Source of the DNA: Neostapfia colusana | Lineage: Eukaryota > Streptophyta > Magnoliopsida > Poales > Poaceae | Assembly (NCBI GenBank): GCA_030760725.1 | Contig: JASWHV010000002.1 | Location: 65,031,900 to 65,095,899, forward strand | Length of the DNA: 64,000 nt | Direction of reading: 5' to 3' | Shown here: one piece after another, positions 32,523 to 44,075 of the stretch | Layout of the letters: each line of letters starts with the position of its first letter | Position numbering within the stretch: position 1 is the stretch's first letter | Notes under the pieces: model-generated | Seen by the model: only the letters and a program-made list of their open reading frames with translations | Database searches by the model: none | What the model was told of the DNA's origin: nothing | Position numbers and translations under genes: made by a program

Positions 32523-33485
32523 ATGACAGGGGATAAACAATTGGAGAACGGGTGGTTGTTCTCCCACTGTTCTCAACGCAGCGGTTATCAGGAAGTGTTG
32601 AAGCAAATGCTTCAATATTTCGGGTATGGGGAAATGCCACAGTACCTCGCCAAGGAAGAAGGCAAGGAGGGGAACAAGACATGGACTACCCATGTCGAAG
32701 TTCCTGCAGGACCTATGCCACCCGGTTCGGTACCGTTCACCGTCACGGTGAGAGGTAGACAGCCGGAGGAAATGTGGCAAGTTGCAGCCCACGACACCAT
32801 GTCGCATTTCCGCCAACTACACGTGAGAGCTATGGAGGGTACTCCATATGCGCAGGTCCTGGTGGAGGGGCGAGCTAATCACGCGTGGATGGAAAGGTAC
32901 TTGAAGGCAACAGATCCGAGTTGCCCAAGGTACAACCACGCGGAGGCGAACCTCAGCCTCCAGTTGAGGGCAGGGAAGACCGTGATGGACAGCCAAGCTG
33001 TCCATACGGATTGTCTTGCCGTGAAGCTCAAGGAGAGCACCAGCCGTGGAGACAATGTTGAGAGTGCTCACAGCGCACTCCACAATGTTCCTCTTCCAAC
33101 GATAAAGCGACTGAACGAACAACATAATCAGTTGCATCGTCTGAAGAAGGCAAAAAAGAAAAGCCACATTGACATCACGGCTTTACAACAGAAAGTGCAG
33201 GCCTTGACCCAGAAGAATGAGGTCCTCACTCAAGAGCATGATGACACTATTGAGGAGGGGCAGGGCTGGTAAGAGGACTACAACCAGGCCATGGACGAGG
33301 TGCACACGTTGCAAGACCTCGTACCTCCGGTAGTGGGCCTACCGATGGTAGGTGCCGTACCCGTGGTTTCTGGTATCCCGGCAATGGGGGAACCTGAACC
33401 CGAAGAGGAGGTCATGGACCCAGAGCCACCGGAAGAGGTAGCGGAGGAGGACGAACCGCAGGAGGTCGAGTTCTACTCCGAGTAG
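32523..33485 (+). pseudogene. Pre-gag ORF (ORF0) of element B, one premature stop
   Basis: About 320 codons in one frame, interrupted only by a TAA at 33270-33272 (after EEGQGW) where C has a Glu codon. I chose the ATG at 32523, which abuts CTACAG as in C; an in-frame ATG at 32511 lies inside that acceptor-like site. The N-terminal two thirds look globular (GWLFSHCSQRSGYQEVLKQM, VEVPAGPMPPGSVPFTVTV, MWQVAAHDTMSHFRQLHVR). A coiled coil follows (LNEQHNQLHRLKKAKKKSH, LQQKVQALTQKNEVLTQ), then an acidic Pro/Glu tail ending QEVEFYSE, identical at the end to C. No domain recognised. The lack of frameshifts over 960 bases suggests past selection or recent insertion. Confidence 0.75.
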
Positions 33486-33552
33486 TGGATTACCATTGCC
33501 AAGTAGGGAAGCGAGGATAATGTATAAAAACTTTTGTAATCAGTGACATGTC
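33486..33552 (+). other. Post-ORF0 spacer of element B, cut by H
   Basis: Matches the sequence after the pre-gag ORF in C (TTACCATTGCCA, then GTGACATGTC) before H's LTR begins. The bases atgtc at 33548-33552 are the candidate left target duplication of H; the partner lies outside the window. Confidence 0.55.
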
Positions 33553-36500
33553 TGACGCGGCCCCAACGGCCTTGTCGAGCCAGGATCACGCTGAGGGGTG
33601 CTGCGTTACACAGCACCGGATAACGTACATCAAAGATACAAAGCGGAAGCAAAATTTTATTACATAAACAGGTTTATGAACATTTGTACAACAAAATATG
33701 TTCAGTCTACACTCACAGGCGTAGACTACGCATCGAGTTCACGTTCAGCCCGTGAATGTGTCCCCGCTAGCACGCACACACACTAACACGGCAGCGTGCA
33801 CGACTCCCACTCGATGGGGTTCCCCTCCTGGGGTTCCGTCTCCTCCTCGGGAGTCCCTTCCTCAAAGACCCCTGCAAAAGCTTCAAACACAAGCAGTGAG
33901 CACGATGGCTCAGCAAGACTGACCCGTATCTCCTATACATGAAACTTCTACATGAAGGGTGATAGGGTACATGAGGTAAAATAAGTTGCAAAGGACTCAC
34001 CTAATCAGTGGACCCTTACTTTCAAGTTTTAGCGGCAGGTTGTGGAGAACCTTACGCTAATGTACATGAGAGAGCCGCAATCAAATAACAAATGCATTTC
34101 TCTCATGTACTTTGCCCAAAGTTGAAAAGAACTTTAATTAGCTCTAAGTTACAACAAGACATTAACAAGCAGAGTATAACTTTCAAATCAGCAAACCTTT
34201 AACATGTATCTAGCCTGTTCTTTCTACGGCACGGTACAGTGAACAAGTGGTACTCACTGACCGCGAGGGACGGCGATTATAATAGAATTACCCCTGCAGG
34301 GTTACCCGAATAACCCGTCACGTACGCCCGTACTCGATGTCGCCTACAACAACCATCACGGACGTCGTAAGCAACCACCTTTCACCCGTTTGCCAAATAT
34401 TGAACCGGTACTATTGTCCCGAGCAAGAGGTCTCTGCGCGTGCATCCACAGTGCTTCCAGCCGATTTACACCTCGAGCTCTCAACCTACCCTCTGAACGA
34501 CAGGCAATGCCTCAATACCCAGCTACCCGAGTTACATCGGTTTCCCGGTTCCCATATAGCCGGTAGGTCTTCGGTACTGTTCTAGCTTGTTCAACAGGCC
34601 CGCACATGGCTCGGTCCTCAATCGACATGAGCGGAGCTATAGCACCCATGCTCCAAAGTCCTGCTGCCCTTACTCTCCGCTCGGTCTTATTTTTCTTGCC
34701 ATGTATTTCATTTGCTATCTTTACCTGAGTCGAGTGCCTCTAGCCTATCCTTGCGAGTAGTTCCAACTACTCGACTTGTACCGAATCCTACACTATCTTA
34801 GCATTGCAGTAGCTAAACGGGGTTTTCAATCCTAATCCCAACCCCTGGTTTTCTTGGCTATACATTTGGGTTTCAAATAAGACTCTAATGCACGAAGTAA
34901 GTGGGTGCTCAAAGTAAGTTCTCAAAAAAGTAAAAATTTGTAAAATGGTTAATGCAAACCGGAGCTTGCCTTGTTGCTCTTGGTTGTAGGCTAGCTGCTC
35001 TTTCAGAGTGACGAAGTCTAAGACTTCGGGTTCCTCCTCAACCTTAGCGACTACATGAGATAACATGTATATGTATCAAATTAAATGCATTTGAATTGAA
35101 TTTAAACTTGTGAAGACTGTAAGTCTTATTAGACAGACCCAATAACTCTGAATTTTTTACTGTGGTTTGGATACAACCTAAACAGAGACTTAGCCAAGTT
35201 TCATTTGCAGCAAAGCTCATTTGAGCTCTCCACAAATAATTATGTACTTGGCCTTAATTGGAGCTCCTAGGGTGTTCTAGGGATTTTCATGGAGCAAGCC
35301 ATGATTTTCTGAAAACTAGATTTTCATAGGGTTCTAACAGAGTTGGTCTCACTTAATTTGAAGGTTCATAGCTAAAGATATGAGCTAAACAATTTCAGAG
35401 AAATTCTGAAAATGTTTCTGGACATTTTCTATTTTCTCTGGAACAGTTTTACTAATCACACTATTAGGTGGATCAAATGAGCTCAAATGGATCTGAAATG
35501 TTTATGGTAGCTCAGGGATATTTTGGCAAACATCCTGGCAAAATTTCAGAATTTTCCTCCAAAGGGTTCTCCAGTTAAAATTCTAACCAGTTTGACGTTT
35601 GAAGAAATACTTCTGGAGAAATAAGGATTTTCATGAAGTGAAACTTGATTTGCTGGAAAGCACTCAGAGAGATGAATCCAACAAAATTTTGTTCACTCGA
35701 TTTTGTAGTTTTCTAGCCAAAGTTATGTGGTTTTGAAGTTTGAACTAAAACTGAAAATCGAAGAAAAGTTTAAACTTCTGCCTGTGGGTCCCACACACAG
35801 TGTTTCGTCTTCCTCCTCGCGCCAAATACCCGGCGGCGGCGGTCTCCGGCGAGACTCGCCGGGACCGAGTTCCCGCCCACCTCCCGGCCCGAAACTCGCC
35901 GCCTCCACCCACCAGCGACAGTAGCAGCTAGGGTTTCGGCGAGGTTGGTTTCGCACCACCGTGCACCAAATTGATCGGAAACTGCTCGGAGAGCATTAGT
36001 GGAGCACAAGGAACATGAACCAAGGCCTTGTGGAAGCTAGAAACGCCGGCAACCATCCCCTCGACGGTGAGCCGAGGTACTTTGCAACGGTGGCGAGGAA
36101 AACGGCCATATCACGGCCGATCCTCAACGGTTTTCCTTGCTTCTTCCTCGAGCGTGTGCGATAGCATGTATAAAACCTACTGGACAACTGGCTTGACCAA
36201 CTATAGCGTGTGGAGTCTGAATTTTCATCGGAGGTGAGCTCGGCTTCTATGAACTGGCTTCTAGTAAACTTGGAAATTCCCCACCGATGGTTGATCATAT
36301 GCTAAACGGCTTTCGGCTACACCATCTACATGCAGTGACACACCTTTCTTGTGTAGAGAAGTGGATGCGACGACGGCTGTGCCGAGCTGTCCATGAGAGC
36401 CCGAATGGCGGCAACGTTCAGTTCGCCGGGAAAAACGCCCAGCTGAGCTCGAGGGCGCCTGATCACTGGACAACACGACGTCGAGGATGTTGCTCACAAG

Positions 36501-37424
36501 CTCACGATGCTGTTTTGCTACTGGGAAAGTTGTGTTTGCGAGCGATCGGCCTTCTCATGAGCGGAACCGAGAGAGCGGCTGGTTTTCGGTGGAGCTCCGT
36601 GTGAAAAAGAATGAACTCGCCGTTGACTCGGGTGGTAAGCAACAGGAGCACGCCGGGGAGGGATAAGAAGCCGGGCAGCTGGTCTACCGCGCGGGGAAGC
36701 ACAGCAGGAGCTCGCGCTGGTCGGCTCCTCGGTGGCGCGCTCGGCTGCAACCCGAGAACCGAGCACTCTGTAATTCAGTCGGTTGATTTTGCTGGTTAGG
36801 CTGACATGTGGGTCCCACTCCAGTTTTTACCCCGGAAATTGAATTTTCCTCACTGCTCTAAACAGTAGAGACCCAATTAACCTTGGCATTTGAATTATCT
36901 ACCCCTTGGCCATTTGAATCGGATAGAATTCAAATTGGGGTTTTTTTGAATATATTTTCAGCACATATGCAGTTTGGAATTCAAATGAAGTTTGAATTTG
37001 CTAAAGTTAGCTCATGTCATGATCAACTCTAAATGTATTGAAAATTGGTGTGTGAGCTCACGAAAATGTGTTGAGTAAGAATATGTCTCCCACTTTTGAA
37101 TTCATGGGATGGAAACAGTTTGAATGTGAATTTGAGTTCAAACCACCCTCTTTCTTGTTATACCCAAAAGGACTTCAAAAATGTTTTGAATTTGGGTGAA
37201 ATTTGGCATGAGCATTCCTAGCAAGATGATGGTGTTTTTCACAAGCTCAGCCCCTAGATGATGCATGTGGGAAGTGCCACTTTTGCATCTTGTGAGTTTA
37301 TTCTCTAATGAGCATGTTGATGGTGTTTACTTGCTCTTCAAATGTATTCATCAAGTTTCTTCAGATGAAGAGTGTGTGTGGTGCTGAACACTTTGAATAC
37401 GTGCCAAAAACTTAGGCCCTTACA
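33553..37424 (-). repeat. 3' LTR of element H
   Basis: A complete 3872-bp reversed LTR, TGACGCGG...CCCTTACA. The GC-rich block 35780-36130 is the E-type version, lacking roughly 110 bases present in B, C and G. It contains no gene; the 82-codon open frame at 34337-34585 recurs antisense in E and B LTRs. Confidence 0.88.
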
Positions 37425-37438
37425 TTCCCCCCCCCCTT
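37425..37438 (-). other. Polypurine tract of element H
   Basis: A run of C's on the plus strand (purine-rich on the minus strand) directly right of the LTR end. The C run is longer than in C or G, consistent with slippage. Confidence 0.75.
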
Positions 37439-37486
37439 AAAAGAATCTCGTCCCAAGATTATAAGGTGAAAAAAAGAGAGAGGATG

Positions 37487-37709
37487 TGAGGGCCCGGTCC
37501 TGATCACGGGGCCGTGCCGCTCGCCTGGGAATCGCATTGGGAAGTGACGTACGATGCGGCACCCAACAGCACACATAGTAAAGTATCATATTATATAAAT
37601 CAAGCGGAAGCTTAAAAAGTGTAAATTTTACAAATACTTCTCAAAATAATCTACAGCGGAAGACTAATAAAACTCACGTCTCATATCTATGCTAAGCAAC
37701 AGAGAAGGT
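37487..37709 (-). repeat. 3' LTR of element G, first part
   Basis: 223 bases from TGAGGGCCCGGTCC to F's insertion point. It shares the CAAGCGGAAGC-type block with the other LTRs but is a more divergent subfamily. Confidence 0.75.
37705..37709. other. Left target-site duplication of element F (aaggt)
   Basis: Matches 44506-44510. Confidence 0.92.
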
Positions 37710-38139
37710 TGTAGGGAAATAGGCGATGCGCTACTCTAGCAATTCGACCGTATCACCCAGGAAATATGCGAGTGAGAAGGTCATGGATCGTTACCACTAG
37801 ACGCGCAGCGCAGCGGATCGTAGATGCGCGTCGTAGCCGATCAGCGCAGCAGTAACAGCAGCGCCTCCACGGAGTCCACACGTACAGGGAGGAACGCCGT
37901 GCGTCGTTGTGCTAGCACCGTGCGCGCGGCAGGGGTTTCGGCGGCTGACCTGTGAGGGGCGGCGGCTGGGACTGCTATCTGGTGGAGACATCTGTCCGTA
38001 ACCCTACCCCTCATATTTATAGGCGCGCTAATGGGCTTTTAGGTCACAGGCCCATTAGTACCCTAATTTCTTATGGATCAAATATCCATCAGGCCTTTAT
38101 CCGAATTGTTATGATTGCCTCTTGGGCATATCACCAACA
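37710..38139 (-). repeat. 3' LTR of element F
   Basis: 430 bp, TGTAGGGAAATAGG to ATCACCAACA. TATA box at 38014-38022. Confidence 0.95.
38014..38022 (-). promoter_or_regulatory. TATA box in F's 3' LTR
   Basis: CTATAAATA on the minus strand, in an otherwise GC-richer context. Confidence 0.7.
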
Positions 38140-38151
38140 ATCTCCCACTTG
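38140..38151 (-). other. Polypurine tract of element F
   Basis: Minus strand CAAGTGGGAGAT ending at the LTR, a typical copia form. Confidence 0.85.
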
Positions 38152-39067
38152 CACTAGAGACAATCATATAGCCAAGTTTTCCAATATTCCATCCCCTTAA
38201 GTGTGTGACCCGTTAGGTTCATGTACAGTCGGTTATGAATGAAAACCGTTTTCAAACACAAGTCAGTAGAGGTACCTAGCAGGACATACTGACTCCCGAA
38301 TGTACATAAAGATCATATCGGCTGAACCTAGATACATTCACATGCTAATTCCTTTTCCACACGATACCAGTCAAGCTCAAGGCGAGATACGTGCCATCCT
38401 TGTGATAGCTCGACCATTAACTCGATCAAATAGTGGATTCAATCGATGACTAACTTTTAGTCATAATGATTAACTCTTTAATCATTTTGGCATGGCCATG
38501 CACTTTCAATCCAACTATCTCGAGGGGCCCAGAGATATCTCTCCTGTTATTTAGGAGGGGCAAATCCCATCTTGATCCGCACACATCTTATTCCATGCTT
38601 CATCATGCACCTGAAGACTATTTTTATGACCACCCAGTTACGGAGTAGCGTTTGATAGTTTCAAAGTGCACAACTACACATAGTGAGAAACAATGGCGAT
38701 CTCAGGTCAAAGAATCTAGCAGGTGTATCACTCAAGACCAACTGATGGCACATATGTAAATAACAATCCCAACAGTGTCTCGGAATGGGTCTATCCAACA
38801 CCATGTTCACTAACATGTGTTCACATTATTAATTTGATATCTCCATATCTATGATCCGTGAAACGTGATCATCAATTAATACATGTGCTAGTCTGCGTAC
38901 TATCATTGTCTCATATAACGATGTAGACTAGGGATCATTTTGAGTAACATTATAATTAACAAAGAGTCTCACGAACAAGTCACATACTTGATGATCAGTG
39001 TGAATAATAGTTACTCAAATAGTACATAAACATAGCTATGACAAAAGTCTCCCACTACACACTAGGA
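38152..39067 (-). other. Region between F's pol and 3' LTR, no gene
   Basis: About 900 bases, AT-rich, with no open frame above 60 codons that looks coding. It is the 3' untranslated part of F. Confidence 0.5.
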
Positions 39068-42000
39068 TCATTGATGTAAGTATCTAATACCCATAGATCT
39101 CGTGTGCGTCTCATGCTTTGATTGTGGAAGAGGCTTTGTCAACGGATCTGCCATATTCAAATCCGTATGCACCTTGCATATATTCACATCACCTCGGTCG
39201 ATAATCTCTCGAATCAGATGATAGCGTCGTAGTATATGTTTGGATCTTTTGTGTGATCTAGGCTCCTTTGCCTGTGCAATGGCTCCATTATTGTCGCAAT
39301 AGAGATCCACAGGTCCGGACGCACTAGGAACAACACCCAACTCAGAAACAAATTTTCTGATCCAAACAGCTTCCTTTGCAGCTTCAGAAGCTGCAATATA
39401 CTCCGCCTCCGTCGTTGAATCTGCTACTGTGTCTTGCTTGGAACTTTTCCAGCTCAATGCCCCTCCATTGAGGCAGAACACAAAACCGGATTGCGATCTA
39501 GAGTCATCCTTGTCTGTTTGGAAGCTAGCATCGGTGTAACCTCTTACAACGAGCTCTTCTTCACCTCCAAACACTAGGAATACATCCTTAGTTCTTCTCA
39601 AGTACTTAAGAATGTTTTTGACAACTGTCCAATGAGCCTCACCATAATCTGATTGATACCTGCTCGTAACACTTAGAGCATAGGATACATCTGGGCGTGT
39701 ACACAACATGGCATACATGATAGATCCAATAGCCGAAGCATAAGGAATCGCTCTCATCCTCTTTTGCTCATCAGGTGTCGAAGGACACTGACTTTTGCTT
39801 AGAGTGATGCCATGTGACATTGGCAAGAAACCTTTTTTAGAATCTTGCATATTGAATCGATTCAATATCTTGTCAATATATGTATCTTGGCTTAATCCAA
39901 TTAACCTTTTAGATCTATCTCTATAGATCTTTATGCCCAAAATGTATGCTGCCTCTCCTAAATCCTTCATTGAGAAACTTTTCCTTAATGAGGATTTAAC
40001 AGCATCTAGTACTGGAATGTCATTTCCGATCAACAATATGTCATCTACATATAGGACCAGAAATATAAGTGCGCTCCCACTAACCTTCTTGTAAATACAA
40101 GGTTCTTCTACGTTCTTGATGAAACCAAACCCTTTGACCACTTCATCAAAACGTAGATTCCAACTCCGAGATGCTTGCTTCAATCCATAGATGGACTTTT
40201 GAAGTTTGCATATTTTTCTAGCATTTTTAGGATCGACAAAACCCTCAGGTTGTGTCATGTACACATCCTCAGTCAGACTCCCATTAAGAAAGGCTGTTTC
40301 GACATCCATCTGCCATATTTCATAATCAAAATATGCAGCAATTGCTAGGAGAATCCGAACAGACTTTAGCATAGCGACGGGCGAAAATGTTTCATCATAA
40401 TCAACACCTTGAATTTGTCTGAAACCTTTCGCCACTAATCGTGCTTTATAGATGTGAACTTTTCCATCCATATCAGTCTTTTTCTTGAAAATCCATTTGC
40501 AATCGATCGGTCTCACACCATCGATTGGATCAACCAAGTTCCAAACTTGATTCTCATGCATGGATTCTATTTCGGATTCCATGGCTCCAAGCCATTTCTC
40601 AGAGTCGGGTCCCATTGTTGCTTCAGTGTAGGTCACAGGCTCATTATTGTCCAACAATACTATGTCCTGTGGTTCCGTGGTTAGGAGTGTCAACTTTTCA
40701 GTTGCACGACGTACTCTTGTAGACCTTCGTGGAGCTGGTGTTTCATCAAGTGGTTGTACAACATCTTGTACATCCTGTATAGGATTAGAGGGTGCCGAAA
40801 CATTTTCAGATATTTCTTGGATTTCTTCAAGATGCACCTTGCTCCCACTAACTGCTTTTGAGAGAAACTCTTTCTCCAAGAAGACACCATTGCGAGCAGT
40901 AAACACTTTACCCTCCGTTTTATTATAAAAATAATATCCTTTGGTTTCCCTAGGATATCCCACAAAGAAGCATTTGTCTGATTTGGGAGTAAGTTTGTCT
41001 GACGTCAAACGTTTGACATAAGCATCACATCCCCAAACTTTGAGGAAAGACAATCCGGGACGTTTCCCGGTCCACATCTCATATGGTGTCTTCTCAACAG
41101 ACTTAGTTGGGACTCTGTTTAGTGTAAACGCAGCAGTTTCAAGAGCATAACCCCAAAAGGATAGTGGAAGATCAGTCTGACTCATCATCGACCTAACCAT
41201 GTCTAACAAGGTTCGGTTCCTCCGCTCGGACACCCCATTCCATTGGGGCGTTCCTGGTGGAGTCAACTGTGGAACAATTCCACATTGTTTTAAATGATCA
41301 TAAAATTCATGGCTCAAATATTCACCCCCACGATCAGATCGTAGAAGTTTAATTGTCTTGCCCAACTGATTTTGTACTTCATTCTGAAATTCTTTGAACT
41401 TTTCAAAAGATTCAGACTTGTGCCTCATTAGATAGACATATCCATATCTACTAAAGTCATCGGTAAAAGTAATGAAATACTGAAAACCACCTCTAGCTAC
41501 CGAACTCATTGGTCCACATACATCAGTATGTATAAGTCCCAACAAGTCAGTTGCCCTCTCACTTTGACCAGTGAAGGGTGCTTTGGTCATCTTCCCAAGC
41601 AAACAAGACTCGCATGTGTCAAGTGATTCAAAATCAAATGAACTTAACAAACCATCTTTATGGAGTTTCTCAATGCGTTTCTCATTTATATGACCTAAGC
41701 GACAATGCCAAATAAAAGTGGGATTTAGATCATTTCGTCGAGCCCTTTTTGTACTAATGTTATAGACTGTTTTATCCTCAAGATCAAGAACATATAATCC
41801 ATTCACTAATGGACATTGAGCATAGAAAATATTATTATAATAAATAGAACAACATTTGTTCTTTATTATAATCTCATAACCATTAACTTCTTCCAAACAT
41901 GAAGAAGATATAATGTTCTTGCTCAAAGAAGGAATGCAATAACAATTATTTAATTCCAAAACTAATCCTGAGGGTAATGACAAGTGATAAGTTCCGACAG

Positions 42001-42676
42001 CTATGACAGCAACCTTTGCTCCATTGCCGACCCGAACATCCAACTCGCCTCTTGCAAATCTTCTAGTCTCACTTAGACCCTGCAACGATTTGCAAGTGTG
42101 AATCATTGATCCGGTATCAAATACCCATGATTCACTAGAAGATGTAGCAATATTGATTTCTATAACATTTATACCTGAAGTGGAAGTCTCACCCCCTTTC
42201 TTCTTCTTATCCTCCAAGTACTTCTTGCAATTCCTAGACCAATGCCCCTTAGCATGACAGTGGAAGCATTCATCATTAGGAGAAGGGCCTGATTTTCCCT
42301 TTGGCTTTGAGCTTGAAGACTCATTGGGAACCTTTCCCTTGCCTTTAGGATGCATCACACGCTTCCTCTTTTTATTCTCCTTTTGAACCATCATCACATG
42401 AGTGGTGTTTTTCTTAATGCTTTCCTCGGCTGTTTTAAGCATCCCATGCAATTCAGCCAACGTTTTCTCCATGCCATTCATTTGATAATTCAATATAAAT
42501 GGCTCATAGCTCGGTGGGAGTGACTGGAGAATAACGTCAATAGCCAGGTCATTCATTAAGCGCATCATCGCAGTGCTTCTCATAAGTCCTGCGAGTTGCG
42601 GCATTTGCATCATCGGGGAGGTCATTGGGGTATGGTTGCTCAAGAACATACTCAATTTTCTCTTGCCTGAGAACAA
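39068..42676 (-). CDS. Gag (part)-protease-integrase-RT-RNase H of element F, open
   Basis: A 1202-codon frame without interruption. The first ~45 residues are out-of-frame sequence before true gag resumes at NDLAIDVILQSL. CCHC zinc knuckle at 137-150 (CFHCHAKGHWSRNC). Protease DTGS at 187-190. Integrase zinc residues H324, H329, C355, C358 and catalytic D385, D448, E484. A Pro-rich hinge near 630-650. RT with MDVETAFLNG near 790-799 and YVDD at 876-879. RNase H with D1049, E1090 and D1128. The frame ends in MADPLTKPLPQ and a short tail. All catalytic positions are present. The normal start is in the neighbouring frame at 42776, and the frame opening has no ATG at its edge, so today's protein would not be made from the gag start. 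Confidence 0.93.
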   Translation of the reverse strand: MFSGKRKLSMFLSNHTPMTSPMMQMPQLAGLMRSTAMMRLMNDLAIDVILQSLPPSYEPFILNYQMNGMEKTLAELHGMLKTAEESIKKNTTHVMMVQKENKKRKRVMHPKGKGKVPNESSSSKPKGKSGPSPNDECFHCHAKGHWSRNCKKYLEDKKKKGGETSTSGINVIEINIATSSSESWVFDTGSMIHTCKSLQGLSETRRFARGELDVRVGNGAKVAVIAVGTYHLSLPSGLVLELNNCYCIPSLSKNIISSSCLEEVNGYEIIIKNKCCSIYYNNIFYAQCPLVNGLYVLDLEDKTVYNISTKRARRNDLNPTFIWHCRLGHINEKRIEKLHKDGLLSSFDFESLDTCESCLLGKMTKAPFTGQSERATDLLGLIHTDVCGPMSSVARGGFQYFITFTDDFSRYGYVYLMRHKSESFEKFKEFQNEVQNQLGKTIKLLRSDRGGEYLSHEFYDHLKQCGIVPQLTPPGTPQWNGVSERRNRTLLDMVRSMMSQTDLPLSFWGYALETAAFTLNRVPTKSVEKTPYEMWTGKRPGLSFLKVWGCDAYVKRLTSDKLTPKSDKCFFVGYPRETKGYYFYNKTEGKVFTARNGVFLEKEFLSKAVSGSKVHLEEIQEISENVSAPSNPIQDVQDVVQPLDETPAPRRSTRVRRATEKLTLLTTEPQDIVLLDNNEPVTYTEATMGPDSEKWLGAMESEIESMHENQVWNLVDPIDGVRPIDCKWIFKKKTDMDGKVHIYKARLVAKGFRQIQGVDYDETFSPVAMLKSVRILLAIAAYFDYEIWQMDVETAFLNGSLTEDVYMTQPEGFVDPKNARKICKLQKSIYGLKQASRSWNLRFDEVVKGFGFIKNVEEPCIYKKVSGSALIFLVLYVDDILLIGNDIPVLDAVKSSLRKSFSMKDLGEAAYILGIKIYRDRSKRLIGLSQDTYIDKILNRFNMQDSKKGFLPMSHGITLSKSQCPSTPDEQKRMRAIPYASAIGSIMYAMLCTRPDVSYALSVTSRYQSDYGEAHWTVVKNILKYLRRTKDVFLVFGGEEELVVRGYTDASFQTDKDDSRSQSGFVFCLNGGALSWKSSKQDTVADSTTEAEYIAASEAAKEAVWIRKFVSELGVVPSASGPVDLYCDNNGAIAQAKEPRSHKRSKHILRRYHLIREIIDRGDVNICKVHTDLNMADPLTKPLPQSKHETHTRSMGIRYLHQ

Positions 42677-42776
42677 TTCTCAGGTTGCGGTACCAATCAA
42701 TAAAGTTAGCTCCATTGAGCTTTTCTTTCTCAAGCACAGATCGCAAATTGAAACCGGAATTGTTACTAGCAGACAT
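42549..42776 (-). pseudogene. Gag N-terminus of element F, cut by a deletion and frameshift
   Basis: The ATG at 42776 begins MSASNNSGFNLRSVL and continues with FIDWYRNLRIVLRQEK, the standard copia gag N-terminus. It stops after CDDALNE at 42549. The long frame then carries on at DLAIDVILQ one base out of phase. A copia gag normally has several tens more residues between these points, so the capsid middle (I estimate 80-100 residues) is deleted with a frameshift. Three bases before the ATG is TTCTATTGTAG, acceptor-like. F probably could not form its own capsid. Confidence 0.8.
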
Positions 42777-42779
42777 GAT

Positions 42780-44061
42780 CTACAATAGAAAATAAATATG
42801 CAAGGTTTTAGCACTATGTTATGTACCAATCTTTTATTAACAGTTTAATAAAAGACACCACCACTATATGAGCATCGTCCTCCCTCTAACGACATATAGT
42901 GGTCCAAGATCCATATTCACTAATTCCTAGTGAGCTTTGGCTTCACTGCTAGAAAATTAGTAACATAGGTAAACAACCATTGTTAATCATATCTCTATAT
43001 GATTCTTGTTTGTTGGGTGACATCCAATGCCCCGGCTCCCAACACTATGCCATAAAGCCCAAAACCGTTTTGATAGCTTTGTTGAGTAAACCAATACTAT
43101 GCATGTGAATGTCCAACATTCACCCTATTTATTATGATAGATGACGGTATTTTGCTTTGGCAAACCTACCATACAACGATCAAAACAACATAGGTGCAGC
43201 TATAGGTAAATGGCATCAAATACTCAACTTTTCCGAGGGAAGCTATTCTATCATGACAAAACATCCACCATATGAAAAGCATGAAAAGAATAGTAAAACA
43301 TCACAGGCATACGATCATATCATATATGTGAATAGTATGGCCTTTAGGATCATAGTGATCTCCATCACCATGGTTCCATCATGATCTATACCGCCATGTC
43401 TCCCTTCTTATGGTGATCACCATCGCCATCATGCTTGAGGTTTCTCAATGAATATAAAAGAAGCTAATACATCTAATAGCTATCAAATAAATTACATGAG
43501 AGATCAGGCATCACAGGGCGACACGCAGGTCGTTATACAAATATGTGACAACCTCAACCCGGTTGTGTTAAATTTGCAACACGCAGGCTGCACGAATTTT
43601 ACACACAGATTATCACATCATATTTAGGCCATACCATTCACATCATTCCCTGCAAAAACAAGTTAAGCGTAGAACGATGTCTATCGCGAAACAACTTAAT
43701 GATGTCACTATAGCAGACAGCAACGGCGGTCCCGAATTGATCAGATCAACCCGAATCTGAGCCATTCAGAATGCCTCAATTTTCATTGTGACTGGTTATC
43801 CACGAGAAGATCGCGACACATGACCGTGATCTGTTGGCTCAATCTGCTAGCTATGTACACTATTAGTCCCGATGGTGATTCCAGCCGGTAGGGACAGGTT
43901 GCGCACACAGCAGAGAAGGAGCACGAACTAATCCTTTAGTCATATGATGGCAATCTACTCTAACCAATTCCAAACCCCAGAAGCCGAACTATAAAAATTC
44001 ATCATATGAACTTGTCTGCAGTAGATCGCATCTAAGATCCAGACCAAAAACTACGCAAGTC
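42780..44061 (-). other. Long leader of element F
   Basis: About 1.3 kb without a convincing ORF between primer site and gag. It contains two strong acceptor-like sites on the minus strand: a TTGTTTTTGCAG near 43650 and TTTTCTATTGTAG at 42780. These suggest that the leader is intron-bearing. Confidence 0.5.
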
Positions 44062-44074
44062 GGCTATGGTACCA
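44062..44074 (-). other. Primer-binding site of element F
   Basis: Minus strand TGGTACCATAGCC one base inside the LTR. It is two mismatches from the initiator tRNA-Met site TGGTATCAGAGCC used by A and D. Confidence 0.8.
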
Positions 44075-44075
44075 C

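Larger units (their letters stand above)
3603..33552 (+). mobile_element. Element B: Tekay-like Ty3/gypsy retrotransposon, 5' part, interrupted by D and A
   Basis: B is the only plus-strand element. Its 5' LTR is 3603-5716 joined to 16542-18346 (about 3.9 kb once D is removed). An initiator-Met primer site lies at 18350. The leader is 18362-18992 joined to 31664-32510 once A is removed, and a pre-gag ORF lies at 32523-33485. The sequence is cut at 33552 by reversed element H, so B's gag, pol and 3' LTR are not in the window. Its leader and pre-gag ORF match those of C on the opposite strand, so B and C belong to one family. Confidence 0.8.
33553..37486 (-). mobile_element. Element H: 3' end of a Tekay-like gypsy retrotransposon
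   Basis: A full reversed LTR (33553-37424), a polypurine tract and about 50 bases of internal sequence (AAGAATCTCGTCCCAAGATTA) match C's 3' end at 57618 onward. G's LTR interrupts near 37487. The rest of H must lie to the right of G, outside the window. Confidence 0.8.
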
